This document shows, piece after piece, positions 25,831-33,287 of a stretch of 64,000 nt of DNA. This DNA comes from Arthrobacter sp. C2. GTDB lineage: Bacteria; Actinomycetota; Actinomycetes; Actinomycetales; Micrococcaceae. The translations under genes and the position numbers were made by a program. Where the stretch lies: NCBI GenBank assembly GCA_024207135.1, contig CP042428.1:4402001-4466000 (forward strand), written 5' to 3'. Position 1 is the first letter of the stretch; the number at the start of each line of letters is the position of its first letter. The notes under the pieces were generated by a model. That model was not told the DNA's origin. It saw only the letters and a list, made by a program, of their open reading frames with translations, and did not search any database.

Positions 25831-26907
25831 CTAGTGTTTGCCGGCACCCAGACGTTGGGGCTCCCCGGCCAGGGGCGTGCTGGGATCCCCGGGATCACCA
25901 CCTGCCTCGATGCTTGCATCGAGGACCGCCTTGCCGCGGGTTGCCCAGGATTGCTTGACGATCTTTTGGATCGATTCGTCGAGCGCCACGGCCACCACCA
26001 AGGTCAGGCCCACGATGATCGTCTGGAGGAACGGGGAGGCCTGCAGGAAGACCAAGCCGTTGCGCATGACGCCGAAGAAGAGCAGGCCGGCCAAGACACC
26101 GCCGACGCGGCCGACGCCGCCGGCAAACGCCACGCCGCCAAGCAGGGCAACCGTCAGGGCATTCATTTCCAGGTTCAAGCCCACGGCGGGGCTCACCGAC
26201 TGGACCTTGGCGCCCAGCATGATTCCCGCCAGGGCGGAGGCGAGGCCTGTGGCCGCGAACAACCCGAACCGGACGCGGCGCACGTTGACGCCCATCAGAC
26301 GCGCGGCGCGTTCGCTGCCTCCGATGGCGTATGTCTCGCGACCCACCCGGTGCCTGTTCAGCACGTACCAAACGGCGGCAACAACCAGTATCAGCAGCAG
26401 CATCCGGACCGGGAAGGGACCAACGGTGGCGGTGCCGAAGCCTTGGAATGTCTCGGGCAATTCCCGTCTGGTCACGGTGCGTCCGCCCGTCACCATCATC
26501 GCGTAACCACCCCAGACGCTCAGGAAGCCCAAGGTCACCACGATGGGATTCAAGCCGAGATAGGCGACGAGGAAACCGTTAAGGGCGCCGGCCGCAATTC
26601 CAAAGGCCAGACCCACTGCGATGCCCAAGACCGTCGATCCGGTGGCGCTCATGACAAGCGCCGAGTTAACCGCGGCGGCCGAGGCGATGGACCCGACCGA
26701 CAGGTCGACCGAACCGGAAATCATCAGCAGTGCCAAGGGAAGCGCCACGATGCCGAGCTCGGCGACCTGCAGCACCACATTCAGTGCATTGCTGGTGCTC
26801 ATGAAGCGCGGGTTGAGGATCGTGAAGAACACGATCAGGAGAACGAGTGCAAAGAAGATCCCGTTCTTGGCCAGAAAGCTCTTGAGATTGACTGAGGGTA
26901 GCTTCAC
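25831..26907 (-). CDS. ABC transporter permease, ribose/RbsC type
   Basis: The 358-residue product has 8-10 hydrophobic segments and the BPD_transp_2 signatures of sugar-type permeases (LALLMISGSVDLSVGSIASA, GLNPIVVTLGFLSVWGGYAM, NALTVALLGGVAFAGGVGRVGG). It would form the homodimeric channel of the importer encoded with the two genes upstream. Its ATG overlaps the stop of the ATPase gene (ATGA). The last 30 residues are polar and cytoplasmic. Despite the ribose-type label, the operon context suggests a non-sugar substrate. Confidence 0.9.
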   Translation of the reverse strand: MKLPSVNLKSFLAKNGIFFALVLLIVFFTILNPRFMSTSNALNVVLQVAELGIVALPLALLMISGSVDLSVGSIASAAAVNSALVMSATGSTVLGIAVGLAFGIAAGALNGFLVAYLGLNPIVVTLGFLSVWGGYAMMVTGGRTVTRRELPETFQGFGTATVGPFPVRMLLLILVVAAVWYVLNRHRVGRETYAIGGSERAARLMGVNVRRVRFGLFAATGLASALAGIMLGAKVQSVSPAVGLNLEMNALTVALLGGVAFAGGVGRVGGVLAGLLFFGVMRNGLVFLQASPFLQTIIVGLTLVVAVALDESIQKIVKQSWATRGKAVLDASIEAGGDPGDPSTPLAGEPQRLGAGKH

Positions 26908-28412
26908 CGGGAGACCCCTTCCATGGGTCGTACTGCATCTGATAACTGGAGCAACGTGGAAACAAGGTCTCCGCTGAATTCGGGGCCGCGCGGGACTTCA
27001 CTGCGTGAGCCTCCGTACATGACGTAGGAACGGTCGCAGAGCTGGGCGATCTCGTCCGATTCCGCGGAAGCGACCAGCACCGCCACACCTTGGGTTGCGA
27101 GCCCGCGCACGGCGGTGGCGATGTCCTGCTTGGCCCCGACGTCGACGCCTTGGGTCGGCTGGGCCAGCAGCAGGACACGCGGTTGGCGCGGAAACATCCA
27201 GCGCGACAGCAGGTGTTTTTGCCGGTTTCCGCCGCTGAACTCGTCAATTGGCGCGTCGGCTCCGGGGCCCAGGATATTGAGCTGTTTCCGGGCTTCCGCG
27301 TAGGTGCCCTTCCCTACCGCAGGACCCACCCACCATCCGCGGCCGGGCAGTTGCCGGAGCCACGGGAGGAACACCGTGTCCAACGCCGAGGCGCCGGATA
27401 CCAGTCCGTCGTTTTCACGGTCCGCGGGCACCAAGTGGATACCCCAGCGCACCGCGGCTTCCGGCGAGGCGATGTCGACGTCCTCGCCATTCCAGCTAAA
27501 GCGCCCATGGCCGTCCAGACCGAAGAGCCCGGCCAGGAAGCTGAATTGTTCGCCCGCCGCCATCCCGAAAAGGCCGACCACTTCGCCGGCGGCGACGCTG
27601 ATCCCGTTTGAATCGAGGCACCCTGCACCCACTTGTACCCGGGCCGGAACGAACTCCTCGTCGGCCATTCCCGGGGCCAGGGCTTGGGCCAGCGTCCGGC
27701 CCGTGAACGAATCTGTGGCCCCGTCTACCACCAGCTGCCCGGACCTGAGCACCAAAATGCGCTCGCATACGTCCAGGATGTCTGGCAGCCGGTGGGAGAC
27801 GTAGATGACCGTCACCCCGCGCTTGGCCAACTGCCTGATCAAGGCATGCAATGATTCGGTTTCGGCACGGCCCAATGCGGCGGTTGGTTCATCGAGCAGC
27901 AGCATTTTCATGTCGCCGGTCAGGAACCCGCGCGCCAAGTCGACGAGCTGGCGCTCACCCAACGAGAGTGCATCGACCATGAGATCCAGGTCGAGGTCGG
28001 ATCCGACCTCGGTCAGGGCACACCGGGCACGCTCGCGTTGTCCGGTGCTGCGCCGAAGACCCTGTCCCAGGAACATGTTGTCCAGGATGCTTAGGTTCGG
28101 GGCCAATGCTGGCTCCTGGTGGATCACCGTGATGCCCAGCTTCGAGGCTTCCTGCGGCGTCAACTTCCCGGGTGCAGGCGCACCGTCGACGATGAACTCC
28201 CCGCTCGATGCGGCATAGACCCCGGAGAGTACGTTGAACAACGTGGACTTGCCGGCACCGTTGTGGCCCAGCAGGCCGACGATTTCACCGGCCGCCACCG
28301 AGAGCGAGACCCCGTCCAGCGCCCGGGTGGCGCCGAATTCCACGGAAAGGTTGTCCAACTGCAGTCGCAAATCGTCTTCACCCGACTCCGGCCGGGACTG
28401 TGTGGCATGCAT
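26904..28412 (-). CDS. ABC transporter ATP-binding protein, RbsA type
   Basis: The 502-residue product carries two ATPase domains. The first has Walker A GLLGHNGAGKSTLF, signature ALSLGERQLVDLARG and Walker B MLLLDEPTAALGRAE. The second (from about residue 250) has lost a normal Walker A (GLFGMAAGEQFSFLAGLFGL) but keeps a signature EFSGGNRQKHLLSRW and LLAQPTQGVDVGA. This asymmetry is common in RbsA-type proteins, where only one site hydrolyses ATP. It is the second gene of the operon, 6 bases after the binding-protein gene. Confidence 0.9.
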   Translation of the reverse strand: MHATQSRPESGEDDLRLQLDNLSVEFGATRALDGVSLSVAAGEIVGLLGHNGAGKSTLFNVLSGVYAASSGEFIVDGAPAPGKLTPQEASKLGITVIHQEPALAPNLSILDNMFLGQGLRRSTGQRERARCALTEVGSDLDLDLMVDALSLGERQLVDLARGFLTGDMKMLLLDEPTAALGRAETESLHALIRQLAKRGVTVIYVSHRLPDILDVCERILVLRSGQLVVDGATDSFTGRTLAQALAPGMADEEFVPARVQVGAGCLDSNGISVAAGEVVGLFGMAAGEQFSFLAGLFGLDGHGRFSWNGEDVDIASPEAAVRWGIHLVPADRENDGLVSGASALDTVFLPWLRQLPGRGWWVGPAVGKGTYAEARKQLNILGPGADAPIDEFSGGNRQKHLLSRWMFPRQPRVLLLAQPTQGVDVGAKQDIATAVRGLATQGVAVLVASAESDEIAQLCDRSYVMYGGSRSEVPRGPEFSGDLVSTLLQLSDAVRPMEGVSR

Positions 28413-28418
28413 CCTGGG

Positions 28419-29411
28419 TCAGCTTCCGCTCTTGCGGTCGCTGTGGAAAGAGGCGGCGTTTTCCGGGGTTACCCGGGTGGAAGAAATCTCGATGTTGCCC
28501 TTCAGAGTTCCCTCGGCCGCGTCGATGAGCAGCTGCGCGTTCTTCTCGGCGAGTTCCTTGGCCGGCAGGATGAACCCGAGGCGCCAGATGCTGTCCTTTT
28601 CCTGGATCAGATCCAGGGATTCGTCCGTGGCATCTAGGGCACCAAGTAGGTAGTCGGGGTCCTTGGGGTCCACGCCGTGGGCCAAGAGAGCCCGGTAGGA
28701 ACCGATCAGTTGATCGGAGCCGGTTGAAAGCCAGACCTTGGTGTTGGGATCCGCCGACAGCTGGTTCTTGGTGTTTTCCAGTCCGTCCTCGATGGTCAGT
28801 GACGGCATGTCCGAGATCTTGACCTTCGCCCCCGCCTTCTTCAGGCCGTCCTTGATGCCGTTGGAACGGTCAATGCCCAGGTCGGTCTCGTAGTAGCTGA
28901 AAAGGCCGACGGGGACTTCGGCGGCACCGTACTTCTTCACGATCCACTTGCCTGCCTCCTCGCCAAGGGTCAGGCCGTCGTTGTAGTTGTCGATGACCAA
29001 TGCGGCCTTGATGCCGTCCCATTGGGTGGCATACCCGACGACGGGAATGTTCGCGGCCGTCGCCTCGGCGGTGACGGGAACCATGGAGTCCGATTGCACG
29101 GGGTAGCCCATGATGGCCTTGATGTCGCCGCGCTGGATCCATGACTGCCAGCTGGAAACCTGGTTCTGGATGTTCCACTGTGGATCGTCACTGACCAGTT
29201 CGTAGCCCGCCGCTGACACGATTGGCTTCATGTATTCGAGTTCATCGACCCAGATCTGGATGTCCAACCCTGCGAAACTCATCGCAACCGCGCCCTTGTC
29301 GGGAGCGCCGGACGAATCCCCTTCGGCCGGGGCGCCGGAGGCGCATCCGGCAAGGACGAGTGCCGCCACGGCACCGAGCGACGCGAGTCGTGCAAACCTA
29401 CGAGATTTCAT
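28419..29411 (-). CDS. ABC transporter substrate-binding lipoprotein
   Basis: The 330-residue product has a lipoprotein signal peptide (MKSRRFARLASLGAVAALVL, then AGCAS with the lipidated Cys at about 23) and a Peripla_BP_4-like sugar-binding-protein fold (AAGYELVSDDPQWN, TAANIPVVGYATQWDG, DYLLGALDATDE). It binds the substrate outside the membrane for the permease and ATPase that follow. The start has a strong ribosome binding site, TTGGAGGAACA. It is the first gene of the minus-strand operon; two operator-like palindromes lie upstream at 29507 and 29577. Confidence 0.9.
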   Translation of the reverse strand: MKSRRFARLASLGAVAALVLAGCASGAPAEGDSSGAPDKGAVAMSFAGLDIQIWVDELEYMKPIVSAAGYELVSDDPQWNIQNQVSSWQSWIQRGDIKAIMGYPVQSDSMVPVTAEATAANIPVVGYATQWDGIKAALVIDNYNDGLTLGEEAGKWIVKKYGAAEVPVGLFSYYETDLGIDRSNGIKDGLKKAGAKVKISDMPSLTIEDGLENTKNQLSADPNTKVWLSTGSDQLIGSYRALLAHGVDPKDPDYLLGALDATDESLDLIQEKDSIWRLGFILPAKELAEKNAQLLIDAAEGTLKGNIEISSTRVTPENAASFHSDRKSGS

Positions 29412-29506
29412 TGTTCCTCCAATGGCTGCGACGGATACCCGGCGGCTTCCCCGGCTGGTGTCCGTGTCTTCTGAGAAGCCATCTCACCAGAGCAGAACAT
29501 ACAGCA

Positions 29507-29526
29507 CATGCGTCATCTGACGTATG
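29507..29526. promoter_or_regulatory. Putative operator, site B
   Basis: CATGCGTCATCTGACGTATG is a nearly perfect 20-bp palindrome (9-bp arms, one mismatch, 2-base centre), 96 bases upstream of the substrate-binding-protein start in the divergent promoter region. It is the cleanest of four similar sites. Confidence 0.65.
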
Positions 29527-29576
29527 AACGATTAAGCCCGGATTTCGAACCCGTTTGGAAATATGGCTTCCCTTCC

Positions 29577-29596
29577 CGTACGTCATTCGACGCATG
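29577..29596. promoter_or_regulatory. Putative operator, site C
   Basis: CGTACGTCATTCGACGCATG has the same layout as site B, 70 bases to its right (about seven helical turns), on the side of the SDR genes. Two sites in one divergent region suit a regulator that contacts both promoters or forms a loop. Confidence 0.6.
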
Positions 29597-29654
29597 CAAC
29601 TTGCCGCAGGGAGTTCAAGGATGGGAACACGCGAATATCGGGAGGTAAAAGCCA

Positions 29655-29738
29655 ATGAGCCATGGGGCCGGGCGCCAAGGCAGCCACAGCATGATCGACC
29701 GCGGCAGGAATGCCACACCGGACCGGGTCCGGGCATGA
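29655..29738 (+). CDS. Possible 27-residue upstream ORF
   Basis: MSHGAGRQGSHSMIDRGRNA ends with a TGA overlapping the ATG of the SDR gene (ATGA at 29735). It is preceded by a strong ribosome binding site, GGGAGGTAAAAGCCA, whereas the SDR start itself has none. It could serve translational coupling. The peptide has no known relatives that I recognise, and the frame may be accidental. Confidence 0.3.
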   Translation: MSHGAGRQGSHSMIDRGRNATPDRVRA

Positions 29739-30514
29739 CCGGGTCCTTCCAGCGGGCCCCGATGCGGACCTTGGTGACCGGCGCGGCGCGCGGCCTCGGC
29801 AGGGACATCGCCCTGAAGCTCGCGGACCAAGGGCATCTGGTCTTGGCATGCGACGCGTCCGCCGCGGTCTCCGAGCTCGGGGGCGAACGCGGCGGCAGGA
29901 TCCGCACGATGCAGCTGGATCTCACGGAGTCCGACGCCGACCGTATGTTGGTTGGCGGTGCCATCGAGCTCCTTGGCGGTCTGGACGCGCTGGTCAACAA
30001 TGCCGGCGTCGGCGGCCCCGGAACCCTTCTGGAGCACACCACCGACGCAGACCTTGAACAGGTGCTTGCGGTCAACCTGCTCTCACCGGCACGGCTGTGC
30101 CGTGCCGCCCTGCCCATCCTGCGCCGCGGCGGGCGCGGCCGCATCGTCAACGTGGGATCGCTGTTCGCGAACCACCCCCAATCGCACGGAGTGGCCTACT
30201 CGATGTCCAAAGGCGCACTCGCCGCCCTCACCCGTAGCCTCGCCGTGGAGGAGGGACCGTACGGGACCACCGTCAACACGGTTTCCCCGGGCTACATGCT
30301 CACCGGCATGCACCGCGAGGAAGCCGCGCTCCAGGCGGCCCTCCGGGGCGTGGGCGTCGCGGAAGAGCTGGAGCGCATCAGCTCCGCCATACCGATGCGT
30401 CGGCACGGGACGGGGGAGGACGTGGCGGCCACCGTGGCATGGTTGCTCAGCGAACCCGCTGGCTACGTCAGCGGGCAGGATATCCCGGTCAACGGCGCCG
30501 CGGCGTTCGGCTAG
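29735..30514 (+). CDS. SDR family oxidoreductase 1
   Basis: The 259-residue product is a classical short-chain dehydrogenase. It has the cofactor motif TLVTGAARGLGRDIALKLA, NNAG in LDALVNNAGVGG, the catalytic Ser in IVNVGSLFA, and the YxxxK of VAYSMSKGALAALTRSL. The C-terminal GYVSGQDIPVNGAAAF is the usual end. The start is uncertain: ATG 29735 overlaps the short upstream frame; ATG 29762 (MRTLVTG) is the alternative. It is transcribed divergently from the ABC operon and followed by a second SDR gene, suggesting oxidation of an alcohol formed from the imported compound. Confidence 0.85.
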   Translation: MTGSFQRAPMRTLVTGAARGLGRDIALKLADQGHLVLACDASAAVSELGGERGGRIRTMQLDLTESDADRMLVGGAIELLGGLDALVNNAGVGGPGTLLEHTTDADLEQVLAVNLLSPARLCRAALPILRRGGRGRIVNVGSLFANHPQSHGVAYSMSKGALAALTRSLAVEEGPYGTTVNTVSPGYMLTGMHREEAALQAALRGVGVAEELERISSAIPMRRHGTGEDVAATVAWLLSEPAGYVSGQDIPVNGAAAFG

Positions 30515-30567
30515 GCCGAGTGGCCAACGCCGACTTTAGTTTCAATCCCAGGAAAGAAAGCAGCACA

Positions 30568-30657
30568 ATGTACAACACGGCATTTCCGAGGCCCGCCGCA
30601 GCACGGCGGCCATACACGAGGGCAACAGCGCGCTCAACCGGGGCCCTCCGTGGCTGA
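30568..30657 (+). CDS. Possible 29-residue upstream ORF
   Basis: MYNTAFPRPAAARRPYTRAT and nine more codons begin after AGGAAAGAAAGCAGCACA and end with a TGA that overlaps the first codons of the second SDR gene (GTG at 30650). As with the first SDR, the short frame carries the good ribosome binding site and the dehydrogenase start does not. It could be a coupling ORF; no homology is known to me. Confidence 0.3.
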   Translation: MYNTAFPRPAAARRPYTRATARSTGALRG

Positions 30658-31390
30658 GTATTTCCCGGTGCTGGCCGTCACCGGTGCCACCTCGGGGATC
30701 GGCGCAGCCACTGCCCGGCTGGCCACGGCCGCCAATTACCGGGTCGCCATGCTGGACCTAGCCGCGCCCGCGGACGAGGCCCTGCTGCGGCATGAAAACA
30801 CCATCTTCGCCAAGTGCGACGTGACCTCCCGCGAGTCGCTGCAGTCGGCGCTGGCCCTGATTGAGGAGACGTGGGGGCAGGGCCCGGATGCGGTGGTCCA
30901 CTGCGCAGGCGTCTACCAAACAAGCGCCACCGAGGACCTGGACCTCGACCTGTTTGCGCGGGTGCAAAACATCAACACGACCGGGACCTTCCTGACCGCC
31001 GGGATCCTGGGCCGGTCTATGCTCGAGCGCGGCGCGGGCAGCATGGTGCTGTTGAGTTCGATCGCCTTCGCCCTGGGAGACGAGGCCGAACCCGGCGCCG
31101 CCTATGCCGCCAGCAAGGGGGCCGTCGTGTCGATGGGCCGGCAGCTTGCCGCGGAGTGGGGCCCGCGCGGGGTCCGCACCAACGTCGTGGCCCCCGGCGT
31201 CATCGACACCCCCATGACCACCATCGTCGACAACGAACGGGCCTACGGGGACCTTCTGGCAACTCACCCGCTGCGCCGGCTCGGTACTGCCGAGGAGGTC
31301 GCACGGGTGTGCCTGTTCCTGGTCGGCCCGGGGTCCAGCTACGTCAACGGCGCGGTCATCCCCGTGGATGGTGGCCAGTGCATCGTCTAG
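30650..31390 (+). CDS. SDR family oxidoreductase 2
   Basis: The 246-residue product has the SDR cofactor motif AVTGATSGIGAATARLA, HCAG in DAVVHCAGVYQT (replacing NNAG), the catalytic Ser in MVLLSSIAFAL, and the YxxxK of AAYAASKGAVVSMGRQL, ending YVNGAVIPVDGGQCIV. It starts at GTG 30650. The stop overlaps the end of the convergent regulator 2 gene by 4 bases. It follows SDR 1 by 135 bases and is probably co-transcribed with it. Confidence 0.87.
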   Translation: MAEYFPVLAVTGATSGIGAATARLATAANYRVAMLDLAAPADEALLRHENTIFAKCDVTSRESLQSALALIEETWGQGPDAVVHCAGVYQTSATEDLDLDLFARVQNINTTGTFLTAGILGRSMLERGAGSMVLLSSIAFALGDEAEPGAAYAASKGAVVSMGRQLAAEWGPRGVRTNVVAPGVIDTPMTTIVDNERAYGDLLATHPLRRLGTAEEVARVCLFLVGPGSSYVNGAVIPVDGGQCIV

Positions 31391-33165
31391 TCGGCATCTA
31401 AGCGGGGCTGTGGCTCCTGGTCCTGGTGGCCGGGCAGCTGGAGCCTGGCCATCGATCCGAAGAGCGGCGGGCTGAGCACCACCGATTTTCCGCCCTGGAT
31501 CTGCGAGGTGACCAGGACCTGGCCGATGGTCGGGTCCGAGGTTCCGTCCGGGTAGCTCAGCGGCGATTGCCCGCCCCCGCCGAAGTAGTAGATCCCGTTG
31601 AGCCCGTGGTACACGTCCTCGCGCAGCACCTTGCAGGTCCCGCGCGGGACCGTGCTGCCGTTGCGTGCCCAGCTCCAGGCCAGCAGCTGGATCTGGTCGT
31701 ACGCCGAGCTCGCCTGGGACGGGCCGGGCTCCGCCCGGTAGCGCATCACGTAGTTGCGGTGGAACCGAGTCGCCGAGTCCGAATCCATGCGGCTGGTCAC
31801 CGAACTCCAGATCGCGCCGTCGGCCAGCGGCCCGAGCACGTCCCGGAAGCGCGGGATCGAAGCCCCGTAGACGTAGTGAACCAGCCCGCGGAACCCGCCC
31901 TCGACCAGCAGCCGGTGCAAGGTGGCGATTTCATCCGGGACGTAGTGGGCCACCAGGACGACGTCCGGGGCCGCCTCGCAAATCCTGCGTGCGATCTTTA
32001 TCCAGTCGGTGCTCCGGACCGGCGCCGCATACCTGGCCAAGACGCCCCAGCCGATAGCGGCGAGTTCTTGATCGAACCCCTCCCCGGCGATCCGGGTGCT
32101 GGCTGAGTCCGTTTCCACGATTGCGATCCGCCGGTTGGCCGGCTCGTAGCGGCGCGACGCCTCGAGTTCTCCCAGGAAGCGCAGGAAGGCAAGGGCGTAG
32201 TATTTTTCCGAAGGGCAGGTTTGGTAAACCATCCAAAAGCGGTCCGGGCGCGCCTCGACCAGATCCACGTGCTGTTGGAATGTGTCCAGATGCAGGAAGG
32301 GGCGGCCGTAGTCGGCCGCCGTCTCCAACAGGAAAGGGTTTTCCGCGCTGATGTAGTTCGTGGTGATCGCATCGACCTGCGCCCCCACCAGCTGGGCCAT
32401 GGCCGCCTCGACGGTTGATGGGTCGAAGAGGTCGGCACCCGCGACGAAGTGTTCCAGGCGGCGGCCGGCCACGCCCCCGTTGGCGTTGATTTCCTCGATG
32501 GCCAGAGCCGCACCGCGCACCATCTCCTCCCCGTCGTCGGCCGCGATGCCCGAAAGTGCGGCCAGCGTGCCGATGACGATGGGATGCCGGCTGGCCAGCG
32601 TGGTTTCCGGGTCGGCGGAGGCGCCCCTGCCAGAACGAAGGGCGGCGGCGAATTGCTCCAGCCCGACCGCCGCGATCGGCGCCACCCCCTCGACACCGCC
32701 GGGTACCGGGAGCGCCAGCAGACTGGCGTCTACCGCGATCGCCGCCAGCCCGCCGCGGCCGCGCTGTTCAAGCTTGTGCAGCAGCCGCTCGATCTGCGTA
32801 GTCACAGTCCGCGGGCTGGTACCCAGCCGGCCGGCGATTTCCGCATTCGGTAGCCCGAGCGCAACGAGCGTCAGCACATCGATTTCCCGCGGGGTGACTC
32901 CCCGGGGCAACATCAGGGGGTTTGCGTTGACCAGGGCATGGTCGTGTTGCTCGCCGCGCGTGCGTTGGCGCTCCATGCGGATCGCGAGCAGGAGTCCCTC
33001 GGCGCGATAGACAAACTGGATCTCCGAGCGGTTGGTGAGCAGGAACCCCCTCGCATACAACGCCAGCAGTGCCGGAGGTTCCAGCCCGCGAAGCAGCGTG
33101 GTGCGGCCGCGGTGATCGGTGGTGAACTCGGCATGGGAAGCACGCGGCAATCGGATTCCAGTCAC
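31387..33165 (-). CDS. LuxR-HTH fused to AmiC-like substrate-binding domain, regulator 2
   Basis: Paralog of the 22915..24654 regulator with the same three parts: an N-terminal module (TTDHRGRTTLLRG, YARGFLLTNRSEIQFVYRA), a LuxR-type HTH (VTPREIDVLTLVALGLPNAE, IAGRLGTSPRTVTTQIERLL), and a C-terminal binding-protein fold (VIGTLAALSGIAADDGEEMV, LAIEEINANGGVAG, TCPSEKYYALAFLRFL, LNGIYYFGGGGQSPLSYPDG). It has no signal peptide. I start it at GTG 33165 (VTGIRLP), which aligns with the start of regulator 1. An ATG at 33213 (MRIYAYED) or 33261 is possible, but 33213 would lie inside the operator-like site. Its 592 residues should form a ligand-gated DNA-binding protein. Confidence 0.83.
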   Translation of the reverse strand: MTGIRLPRASHAEFTTDHRGRTTLLRGLEPPALLALYARGFLLTNRSEIQFVYRAEGLLLAIRMERQRTRGEQHDHALVNANPLMLPRGVTPREIDVLTLVALGLPNAEIAGRLGTSPRTVTTQIERLLHKLEQRGRGGLAAIAVDASLLALPVPGGVEGVAPIAAVGLEQFAAALRSGRGASADPETTLASRHPIVIGTLAALSGIAADDGEEMVRGAALAIEEINANGGVAGRRLEHFVAGADLFDPSTVEAAMAQLVGAQVDAITTNYISAENPFLLETAADYGRPFLHLDTFQQHVDLVEARPDRFWMVYQTCPSEKYYALAFLRFLGELEASRRYEPANRRIAIVETDSASTRIAGEGFDQELAAIGWGVLARYAAPVRSTDWIKIARRICEAAPDVVLVAHYVPDEIATLHRLLVEGGFRGLVHYVYGASIPRFRDVLGPLADGAIWSSVTSRMDSDSATRFHRNYVMRYRAEPGPSQASSAYDQIQLLAWSWARNGSTVPRGTCKVLREDVYHGLNGIYYFGGGGQSPLSYPDGTSDPTIGQVLVTSQIQGGKSVVLSPPLFGSMARLQLPGHQDQEPQPRLDAD

Positions 33166-33194
33166 AGCGAGAACACTAACAGATTGAAAATCTT

Positions 33195-33214
33195 CATACG
33201 CATAAATACGCATG
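33195..33214. promoter_or_regulatory. Putative operator, site D
   Basis: CATACGCATAAATACGCATG resembles sites A-C in its outer arms (CATACG...CGCATG) with the same 20-base length. It lies 30 bases before the regulator 2 GTG and 74 bases before the permease operon start, so it could serve autoregulation and control of the divergent operon. Confidence 0.5.
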
Positions 33215-33287
33215 ACAGATTCCCGCGGCTGCCCCCACACTGGATGAGCCATATGAGTCACATCACAAGTCGCACCTTGGAGTGGAA

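Noticed and set aside
25381-26895. 504-codon plus-strand frame opposite the ABC permease
   Set aside because: Gln/His/Gly-rich translation without domains, antisense to a confident permease gene.
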